DNA of 64,000 nt from positions 23,893 through 87,892 of the IMG/VR virus record IMGVR_UViG_3300029319_000017; one strand, given 5' to 3'. Position 1 is the stretch's first letter; the number at the start of each line of letters is the position of its first letter. The notes below the pieces were generated by a model. It was not told the DNA's origin. It saw only the letters and a list, made by a program, of their open reading frames with translations, and searched no databases. Below are positions 1-12,000 of this stretch, one piece after another. The position numbers were made by a program, and so were the translations under genes. The stretch is from a virus.

Positions 1-3000
1 TCTAATTTAGATACGATTCTAACAGCTCTTTCTGTAAACTTCTCTGTAGGTAATATGTGTAAGTAACTCATGTTGTTTAAAGACATACCCGATTGTAGTA
101 TTGCATGGTCTATTAACATGTTTTGATCAGTTTCTGGTAACTCTAAGAATGCGTCTCTTAAACTATTAGCTTCATAGTTATTAAGAATTCTAGAGTATAG
201 TTTTATATTGTCTGTTCCTCTTAGTGGTCCTGTACGTACTTTTTCTACAGATGGTAACAACGACTGTAAGAAAGGATTATTAGGATATAATTTTTGTAGT
301 TCTGTTACTCTTTTTGCTGCTGATCTTTCTCCTAAGAATAATTGTTCTGCTTTGTTACCCAGTTTTACACCATCAAAATTTTCTGCTAGCAATGCTGCAA
401 CTATCAGTTCATTTTCTGCTTCATTTAGTACAGTCAATCTAGCAGCTTCGCTTAGAGGTAATCTAGGATCGGAAAATATATCAAAGATTGCATCTAATTG
501 TCCTACAGCTCTTGGTCCCGCACGCTCTGTTAAGAACATACTATTAAATTGTTTAGATGCTGCTTCGTGTGTAAGATAGAATTCATTTAAATGTGTACGT
601 TGTATTAGGTTATCTATATTTCCAAATACATTTCTATGTTTTATGTCATCAAATTTATTTAGTAGAAGTTTTGCATGATTTCTACTTTTTGGTATTGCTG
701 TATCAAAAGATGTTGCTAGTGTTAATCCTGTTAGCTCTCCACCTACTGCATCATACAATACAAAATCTTCTAATACTTGTAGCTGATCTTCTCCTAACCC
801 TTGTTCTATTATTTCTGTTCTAGTTTTAGTAGACATTTCTTTTAAATTTTCAGCACTAAATAACTTAGGTGTTCTTCTTGATCCTTTTTTAGTAGGGGCA
901 TAATATCCTAATACAGCGTTAAATATTGTAGCTTTAGATTGTGGATTATTTTTAACCATGTTTATCTTACTACTGTTTGCATTTAAACGACTAATGTATT
1001 CTTTTATAATAGGCTGGTTAATAAAAAAGACTGCCTCTCTAACAGGAACGCCTGATCTTAATAAGAACATTAATGCATTCCCAACTTCAGGAACAAGGTT
1101 TAAGTCAGCTACAATAGGGTCCTCTGATGCATCTGCAAAAACATTTAAAAGTTCAGATGCAATTTCAGTTATTCTGTGCTCTCCTTTTATATCATATATT
1201 CTGTCTAATCTTATTGCACTTCCTGTTAACCCACTAAAACCTTCTATGTTTATTCCTATATTAGAAAATTCTTTTACACCTTCAATTGTAACGTTTGGTC
1301 TTAGGTATAGCCCTGCTTGCTGCGATTTTACTATGTGTGTTGCATTTGTAGCTGCTATACCTAAACCATTTTTTCCTGATTGGAAATCTTTTGTGATATT
1401 AAAAATATGTGGATAAGAGATTAGTTCTGCATCGCTAACCTGTCTTTCTGCTATTCCTAGTTCAGATCTTATATCTAGTATAACTCTTGTACCAATAGGA
1501 TTAAGTAATTGTGTATAAGATCTAGGAGTAGATAATATTTTTGTTTTTAAATCTATCATCCTGTTTTGCACTGCACCCATATGGTTTAGTTCTACAGGAT
1601 TTTTACCTTTGTTTTCTATAAAGAATTCATCTAAAGAAGGTATTTTATTTGCTTTCTTTTCTAATTTTTTAAATTCTGCTACAACATCTTCTACACGATC
1701 TGCACGATCTTTATCTGGATTGTTTGCAAGTTTTTTAAACCTACTAAATAATACTTCTATTTCTGCATCAGAGTAGTCGTATAGTTGATCGCCTGCTACA
1801 TTAGGATTGTCTCTAAATATAGCTAACAATAAATTTTCTACTGCAGCCTCTGTACTTCCCATTTCTTGTGCTCTAGCATTAACTAGATCTTTACTAAACT
1901 TGTCCCAAAATCTATTAAACGGTCCATACAATGCATCATAGTATTGTTTTATACCTTCTTTGGTATTTGTATCCGCATTTATAAATTCTCTTTTAGTTAT
2001 TTTACCATCTTTTACTGTGTAAGAAGGCATGTATAATGTTAATTTATCAATATCAAAGTCAGACCCTGCTTTAACTACTAACTCAGAAGGGACCATAACT
2101 TGTGCACCAGACTGTGGTGGTAAGAATCCTTTTATAGTCATAAAGTCAATAGAGTGTAAACCGTCCGTTGGGATACGAAATCCTATTAGTTGTAATAAAT
2201 TAGAGTCTCCTACTTTTTGTCCCCTTTGATTGTATACACCATCTGGTCTAACCTGTAATCCTTCTCCTAAAAACTCTTTAAAATAATGTGGTAGGTATAC
2301 TTCCATACCAAGTGTTTCTGAGTTTGGATTATTAGGATCTTTCTTACGATAAAACTTTAATCCGTTTCTTCCTGAAGATTCTACTTTGCCTTGTCTTACA
2401 ATTCTAACAGTGTTTTCTGATCCTAAAGAAGATACTTGTACTGCATTTTCACCTTTTACTTTTTGTGTAATAGAGTTGTTTCCTACCAGTGAAAACAATA
2501 GGTTTTCTAATCTACCTTTGTTTACTATAATATCAAACACTTTCTTGTCCCCGTCAGGCTGATTTAGTAGAGACTCTATACCTGCTGCTACGTTTTCTGG
2601 ATAGTTTCGTTTAGCTATTTCATCACGAATCATATCTGCAAACTTTTGGATATTACCTCCTGTTAATTTGTAACTAACTTCGCCTTTACTATCAACTACT
2701 TTTTCTAAATTAAATCTTTTAAGTAAATTTTCTCTACTTCTTCGTGTAATCTCATTAACTGCATCTAAATAGTCTGATGCATCTTTGTGTACAGAAGAAG
2801 CTTTTTTCTTCTGTTCTGGTGTCATCTTTTCCCAAGAAGCAATGTCTCCTGTATAGTCTGCAGGCATACCCCCTTCGTATAAATTTGCAAGTATGTGAGT
2901 TCTAGACTGCGTACCTAATGTAACTTTACCTTTAAACTCTTTATTAATATCTACTTGTATCCCAAAATAAGATAAGTCTATTACCGTGTGTAAGTCTGAG

Positions 3001-6000
3001 TCTATAGGATTTATAGTACCGTCTTCATTATAAAACTGTGGTGCGTTACCTGTAACAAGATCTACTCTACTACCTATCTTAGCAGCTGTAGGATGCATAA
3101 CCATGTCTGTACCAGACTCATACATATCTTTTAATAATCCTTTTAGCGCAGTGTCTTGACCATTTATTCTAGTCATCTGTGGAAATATAGGAGTTAAAGA
3201 TAGCTTTAACCCTACCATTTGTTTTAACTCAGATATTGCAGGTCCAAAACCTTGTGGCTTTAATGTTGGAAATGCTGTTAGTTCTTCTTTTGTAAGCTCT
3301 TTTCCTAACATTGACTTTCTAAACAAATTTTCTTGTTGTTCTGTCCAGTCTCCAATTCTCATCATAAGCTCTCTATAAAAATGTATATTAGCAAATGCAT
3401 TTGCATCAGCTTCTTCTATGTTTCTATACAAATTAGATATATCTTCTCCTAAATACTCTGCATATTCTCTCCAATAAACACTTTCTGATACAGGATCTGC
3501 ATAGATCATTATATTAGCTTGCCCGTTATAACTCTTATTATGCTCTCCATAGTTTTCTTTTACTTCTTCACTAACTTCAGGCTCATTATTGTTTAACCAA
3601 GAATTCATACGATCATCTACTCTAGGAAACTTTTTTGTACCAGATGCTAGTTTAGTTCTTTTGTATAAATCTTTGTATTGTGCTACATCACCAAAGAAAA
3701 GTTTTAATTGTTCTACATTACCTATAAAGTTTTGTAATGCAAATGCACTAGCTATTGCATCTACCTGATTAGCAGTTAGTTGCTTACCCACTTTGTCTCC
3801 TGTAATATTACTAACAGTTTGTGTATCAAGCCCATTATTTAAGAACGTATTGCCTTTACCTTTAGTAAGTATTCTTGTTTGCAGCATTAATTTTTTATTT
3901 TTACTTGCCTCTTCGTTTAAGTAATTAATTATTGCTGATTGTATTACAGATTTATTTTTACCCATAAACTCATTAATAGGCATGTGGCCTTGTAATACAT
4001 TAGTTAAGTCTATCATTTCACTTGGCTGCAGTCTAGACTCTACTATTTGTTTAAATACACGTAATCCTCCTCCTTTTCTATTATAGTCTTTTATATCTTT
4101 TCCTAATCCTTTTGTATTAAAGTTTACTGCCGTGGTAAGTTCATCTACAAAATACCCTAATAACTGTTCTCTTACATCTACAGGATCAGTAAACTGTTCT
4201 ATAGGAAATCTAACACCATATTCTGTTTTAGCATCAGCTGTTCTTAGTATTGGTATTACACCATTAAGTACAGAGTTTATGTACATAGCAGCTCTATCTT
4301 CATATGTCAAATGTGATGTGTGTAAACCTTGATCTCCAGCTCTATCTATTCTTAATCCTTCTATAACATGCATTTCTATTTTTGCATTAGGATCTGCACT
4401 TATAGCTTTTAATACTAAAGAGTTTGCTACATATGGATTGTTTTTAAAGTGTTCTGGTAATATGCCTGAGTTTAGTTTGTTAGATATTAAACTCATATAT
4501 GTATTTAATGTAATACCATACACAGGTTTACCTTCAGCATTAAAGTGTTTAAGCTCTACAGCCTTGTCGTTAAACAGCATTTCTACTTTTAATAAATTAC
4601 CAAGTCTTGTTTGTGCATCTATTGTTTCTCTAGAAAATAGATCTGCGCCTAAAGTATTATCTGGTTTATTTAATTCTGACAATACCCAGCTTGCAGAGTC
4701 TCTTAATATTTGTTTTATAGTTTTACCATCTATAGTTTTATCAAGATTATTTAGTATTGCAGCTCTGTCTGCAAACTCAAATCCAAAGTTTTCAAATAAT
4801 TCTAATACTGTATTAGGATCATCTAATACAAGAGATCTTAAAACTCCAGTTTGATTTATTTGTTTTAAACTTTTATTACGTATTTTACCTATTTTAGGTT
4901 TGTAATCTAAATTAATTTTTAACTCACCGTCTTGTACACTAACAAGTAATCTACCATCAACATCTTTTACATTAGAGTTCTTTAAATTATTTCTCCAAGG
5001 AGTTATAATAATATTTTTTAATTGATTTGCATTAGGGTCTACAGAATAAAAGTTTCCTTCAGTATCTAATACAAAAGAATCAAATGTATTTTTAGTTTTA
5101 TTCATTTGCTGTGCAAACATATTACTAAGTTTCATTTGATCAAATGAGCTGTTGTCATCTAGTTCTCCTAATCTTTTTACTAATGGTTTAATCCAAACAT
5201 GCTTATCAGATAATTGTTTTAATTTTTCAATTTGTTTATTAGGATCTGTAATACCTGATAACCTATCTTGTATAAAGTTCATAGCATAGTTAGAGTCTAC
5301 AATACCAGTTGTCCCAGTAATATTTATTGTAGTTTCATTAGCTAATGTTCCTAATAACAATTTTATATAAGGATGTGAGTTGCCTGTTGCAGAAAACTGC
5401 ATAGACTCTAATATATTAAATGGGTCACTTTGTCCATTCTTTAAGTTTTCTTCTTTTTCTACCTTTAACGATGTGTCTATACCTATGGACAATAAAAATT
5501 GTCTGTGTACTTCTTGAAAAGATTTTATGTTACCGTCTCTTGTAGTTTTAACTCTACCTCCATTTAAGAATAATCTTGCTTTAGCAGCTCTTTGTGCAAG
5601 CAAGTTGTATTTATCTTTTAAAGCTGTATCATTTGTATTAGAAGCCAGATCTGTATAAATTTTTATTTTGCTTCCTAGCTCATCATACATTCTACTAAAT
5701 GCAGTTTTGTATATTTTAACTAGTTTATTGTTGTACTCATCGTATCTATTAGGATTAGACAACATTTCTAATTCACTTAGTGTTAGTTTTAGATTAGGAT
5801 CATCAAACATAGTTTTACCAAAGTGCTTAGTAAATGTGCTCATCATGTCCATAGAAAATCTAGCGCTTGTAACATTACCATCATTTTCTAATAATGCCAT
5901 GTTAACTTCTTCTACATTTCTTGTTTCAGTAGGAGCTTTTATATCAGCAAACTCTCCAGCTTTTATCTTATTAAATATTGTTGCAACAGTCTGCATGTTA

Positions 6001-9000
6001 GGATCTACTTGTAGTTGTGCATCTAATCCAAACATTGCTCTAAAAAAGTTTCTAAGTCTGTCAAACAATCTAGCAAAGAATCCTTTTGGCTTACTGTACA
6101 CGTCTTTTTTATAAGTTTCGTTACTTAGTATCCACTTTCTAAACTCTTCTGCTAAATACTCTTCTGCTTGCTTATCTGTTGCATTAGAAAACTTAACCAT
6201 CTTTCCCTTGTAGTCTTTAAAAGATCCTTTGTTATTTCTAACTTCATCGTACATTTGTTTTCTTGTTTTGTCATTTAACAAGAAATAAGAAACCTGGTGA
6301 AAGCCTTCATGATATGTAGTACCACCTACAGCTAATTCAGATACTACAGTTCTACCAAATCCTTTAACTTGACCTATAACATTAGGTGTTTTACTTTTTA
6401 TAAACCCTGCAACAAACTCTACTTTATTCCAAGGTAACATTTTATTTATTGTATCTATTTCTTCTTGTGTAACGCCTTTAGACTCTTCTACGGCAAGATC
6501 AAGAATTTGTTCTCCAGAGTATACTTGCTCTACAACTAGGTTTATTTCTTCGTCATCAAACAACTCATCTTTTTTCTCTTCATTTGCTTTATCTATTTCA
6601 TCTTGTATACTATTATCTTCTGCAGGACTGCCTAAAACATCTGAAACCTCTTTATCTTCTTGGACAGGTATATCACTAAAATCTTGTACAGGAGGTCCTG
6701 TTATAGCTTCTTCTGCTTTTTTAATGTTCTTTTCATTTTGCTCTATTCTTTTTTCTACTTCGTTTTCTACTTCAGTTTGATTTTCTTTTACTTCTTGTTC
6801 TGTAGTTCCTTGTACAATAGCAGCATTATTTTCTTCAGTTCTACCTTTAAATTTATTAAATGCAAAGTCTCTAAAAGAGTTTGCTCTAGAAGTATTTTTA
6901 TATTCTTCTAAATACTCTAACAACTGGTCTATGTACTCTTGATCAGATATATTTTTTGGGTCTCCATTATAAAGCATAAAACCTTCAGCATTATCAAGGT
7001 TAGCAGCATACTTAGAATCTACAGCCTGTTTAAATCCTTCCATTATTTCTACTTCTATAGGTCTACCTGCTTTAGCATCGTTGAGCATTTTTTCATATCT
7101 TTTTATCTCTTGCTTTTGTATATCTGTATAGACTACATTTTCAGGTGCTTGTGGGTCAGCTTCTCCTTGATATACTCTACCAGATCTTGAATCTCTACCA
7201 GGTATATCAAACTTTAAATATCTAAATTTATACTGTGGTGTAATATAACTTAGGTTATTCATTAAAGGTAAGTTTGTTTGTAATGGAGGTGCAAACGCAG
7301 CATCCTCTCTAGCTTCTAGCAAGTATTGCTCGTAATTATCCCATTTAAATCTTACACTGTCATCTAATTCAAATGTATTAACTCCTGTTTCTTTATAGAA
7401 CGGCATGTAGAAAGGAGTCGTAGATGAAGGCTTACCGTTTTTATTTCTTAGACTTTTTATATTAACGTTTACTAATTTGTTTAATAAAAAGTCATTTAGT
7501 TTAGATGTGTTATTATCTAGTATATCTTGATAACTTATAAACTGATCACCCATTTGATATCCTTTACCTGTATCAAAAAAGTCTACTCTTGTTACCCCGT
7601 CTTCTGCTAGCTGGCCTTCAGTTCCAGATCCATAGTAAAGCATGTCTTTTAACTTTTGAAATACAAATACTTTTTTACCATCTACATCTAATAGAGCAGC
7701 TTCTTGTCTAAGTTTTTTGTCGTCTTTTTTAGCATTAGCAGGATCTTCTTTAAGAGCTTCATATCTAGTTTGTACTATACGCAATAAGTTTATAACGTTT
7801 TGTGCTTCTTTTGGATTTAATGTTCTAAGATGTAAAGGCGCTAAATTACCTGCAGAAGTTACAGTAAATGCCATACCTGCAAATGGTACTCTATATGTTA
7901 TACCTGAAGGTGTTGTTATCTCAGAGTATACTTTACCTCTGTCTTCTAAGTTTTTAGTAGTAAGTTGTATAACAACATCCTTTGTACCCTTTTTACCTCT
8001 AGAACCTATTACTCTGCCCTTAATTGGGGACAATACTTTTTGACCATTAACTGTATTTATTACATTAGGAAGACCTGCACTCATACCTTTAATGTCTAAG
8101 AGTATAGGAGTTTTAGATTTTAATATTACATCTCTATCTGACTTATATTCATTTAATGCATTTTCTACATTTATACCAGCGCTGTTAGTAAATCTATTAA
8201 CGTTATTTTTATCTTTTAAGGTAGCACCCATCATAGATGTATACACTATATAAGATTTTTCTCCTTGCTTAGGAGTATTACCCTTTGCATTTACTCTAAC
8301 AGGTTTACCTGTATTGTCTACTAAAACTAATTTAATGTCTGTAGTATTAGGATCTACATGGCTATAATCCATGAACTTACCTTGGTCGTTATTAAAAAAT
8401 ACACCTTTTAAATCTTTTTCTAGATCTTGGGGTATGTTGTTACTATGCACAGCCATTAGTTTGTTTTTCTTCATATTAACAAACTTAGATGTAGCTTGGA
8501 ACCATATTAACTGATCTCTATATGCTCTAAATTGATTTTGTTCACCAAGAGTAAGATCTTCTCGCATTGTAGGCTCTTGGTTTTCATCTAAAATTATATT
8601 ACCCTTACCATCTACTATAGATAATTTTTTTAATGTATCCATAGCTGTTTTTTGATCCCCAGCTGTTTTATAAAATCCAGGTCCTGCAATGTCAGGTTTA
8701 AATAAAAATGGATTATTTTTTGCCATGTCATCTGCTTGCATGTCGTAGTTTCTACCTGAAGGCGGAGGATTGTTAGGTTTGTTAGGAGATGTACTACTTG
8801 TGCTTGTAGGAGCTATTACTCTAGCTTCAATCTGAGCTAGTTTAGCAAGTATTTCATCTACAGCATTCATATACTCTATTGCATTAAGCATCATATCTAA
8901 GTTTATAAATTGCTGATCTATATCACCGTCCTCCCTTTGTATTTTATACTCGCTTATAATACCGTTTAACTCATCTATCTCTTCGTTAGTGGCTTTTAAA

Positions 9001-12000
9001 TGTTTTTCTAATAATCTAGATTCTGTAAATGTTTTTTCAACTTTATCTAGTTTTTCAAAAAACTGTTCTATATCTTGGAATATATCTGGATTATTTTTTC
9101 TAAATTGTTTAAACTGTCTATAAGTAGGTAAACCTTCTACACCTTCCATTTCCATGTCAAGCATATCTTGGTCCATACCTCTAAGCCTAGTTCCTTGTAG
9201 GTTATAGTTTTTAGCAGCAGTGCCTGTTATATAAGTAAGTTGCTGTCTTAGTTTATCTCCTTTAAACTCATAATTATCAGGTATTTGACCTGTTTCTTTC
9301 ATTAGTGCTTCTCGTTGCTCTACCTGTTGTACATAGGCCTCTATTTCTCTAATAACTTCTTGGTATAAATCATCAAAGTTTTGTGCATTAGATTGATCTA
9401 AACCGCTGTTTTTAAGCTCTCTAATACGATCAAATATCATTTTTTCTAAAACATCTTTATGACCTTTTAGCTCATCTAATTTTAGATTTATAAGTTCAAT
9501 ATTTTTGTTTGTAGTTCCTGCCCATTCATTTATAGAAGTCTTAAGATCATTTGCTATTTCTGCAACAGCATCTCTATCTTCTCTAGTAGTAATAATTGGA
9601 GCATTTCTAATTTTTTGAGCTTCTTCTCTTAGTAATTCTTGCTCAAGTTGTAAAGCTTCTAAATTACTATTTCTAATATCACTGTCTTCTTCTCTATTAA
9701 GAACATCTATTTGTTCTTGTAATCTAAATAATTCATTGTCTATTTCTCCAAGCCTTTCAAATCTATCTATTTGGTCTATAGGTATTCCCTGCTCTATTGC
9801 TCCAAGTATAAGCGCTTCGTTTTCAGCTGCATATCTTTCAGTAAATTGACCTTGTTTATTTACATTAAACGATTTATTTAAATCTACACTAAACTCTCTT
9901 GTTTTAGGATTGTAGTGTAATGATACAAGTTCTTCTAGATAATCTATTTGATCTAGTATCATTTTTTGTTCTTTCCTTAGTTCTTCTATAAGGGCTTCTC
10001 CAGTATTTATCTGATCTTCAAGTTTTGCAAGAGCTTCTGTTACCTTTTTAACATTTATAAACTTGCCTTTGTTTCTACCAGTTTTAACTTGATTCTCTAA
10101 ACCCGACTCTTCTATTTCTATCATTAAATCTAGAATTTCTTTTTCTAGTTCTCCAATGTCTTTAGCAAGTTTTTCTACCCTAGTTCCCTTTTCTCTTTTT
10201 AATTCATCAATAGCATCTAATAATTTTTTAGCTCTAGCCTGTTTATCAGTGACTATATTTTCATCTCTACCTCCTAAGTTTTTAAGTATAGAAGAATCTA
10301 CTACATTAGTTGTACCTTCTTCTAATAAATTACCGCTAGAGTCAAACCTATACCATTTATCACCTACTCTAAATTTAGCTTTAGTTCCAAATTCTTCAAA
10401 CAGTTTTTGTGCTTCAGGATCATCTATATTATTTTTTGCAGTTTCACTTTCTACATCATCAACATATTTTTCTATTTCTTGTACAATCCTTAAACTTGTT
10501 TTATCTGGATTAGATCTTGCCATGTTATAGTCAGCAATAAATTGCTGTCTTCTAGCTCTTACATGCTTTAAATCTTTAAATAATTGTACAATTTGTTCTA
10601 TTTTATCTGCAGCTTTAGGATCTGTATTTATTAAATCTTTAAGTTGTGCTTCTAAAAATGCACGTAATGCTTGATCTTCTTTCATATCTAAAAATAGAGT
10701 AGCATCTCTATTTGTGCCTGCACTTAACCCTAAAAATTGTTTTGTAGATTCTAATTGATTTTCTAAAAACGATCTGTACTCTTGTACATCTTTAACTACA
10801 TTTTTTAACTGCTCAGGCACAACTAATTCAGAATCTTTTTTATCTAATAATTTTTGTACTTCTTCTAAATATTTTTTTGCACGTTCTTTACTAAATGCTC
10901 CTACAGTAAAACTTTGTTCATTTCCTTCTGAGTCAACATAAGTAATTGTTCTTGCTGCGCCTCTATTTTTAGAATCACCTTCAGTAACTTTACCTCCAGT
11001 TAACTTAGCTAAAAGCTCTGTCATAGACTTTTCTCTTTCAGATAATAGATCAATAGATGCTAATCTATGGGCCATTCTTTCTCTTAGACCCATTATTTTA
11101 TCATTTGTCCACTTTTGATTGTCAGTTAGTTTTAAAACTGCATCTACATCTTTAAAAGCTTGTTGTATTTTATTTGCCCTTCTTATAGCAGAGTCTGCCA
11201 TTTTATTTTTTCTAGCTTGTATTTCTTCAGGACTGTTAAAATCACTTTCTTGGTATCCAAAATACTCTATAAATTCTGCATCTGACATTTCTCTAATAGC
11301 ATCTGCTTCAGATTTTATATCAGCAAATTGACCTGTCATTACTTTAGCTTTTACATAAGCAAAGAATTTGTCATTTTGTAAATTTTTATATTCAGCGATA
11401 TTACCATCTGCTAAATGTTTATCCATTAAAGCTTGCAACTCTTGTTGCTCTGTATAAAAATCTGCATATGATTTTATACTAGTTAAAATATCTCTTCCAT
11501 GTTTATTATAATAATCTGCAGCTACATCTTGAAAAGCCTCATTCATTCTTACCTCATTTAACCTTGCACCTGCTGCAGTCCAAGAACCATTATTAAATGT
11601 TCCCCCTGGTAATCCTAACATACCTAACATAAATCCTAACATAACTTCTGTTTGTCCATTAGGATCTTTAAATGTTTTTATGTAACCTCTATTAAAAGAG
11701 TCTATTAAACTAGCAGTACCTTCTTTACCCATTATGCCGTGTTTAGCTAATGTATATTCGTAAGCAGCTTCAGATAAAACAGACTGTCCACCTTCTTCTA
11801 TATAACCTTCGTATAAAGCTGGTGCTCCCACGGCTTTAATTCTGCTTGCTGCCTTATTAATACGTATTGCATTTTTTTCACTAATCCCTAATAGTTTACT
11901 AGCTCTGTTAGCTGTATAGGCAGCTTTTGCAGTTCCATCTGCAGCCATTACTGTAGGTCTAGATGCAAGTCCAAGTTTACCCATTGCATTTTGATATCCT

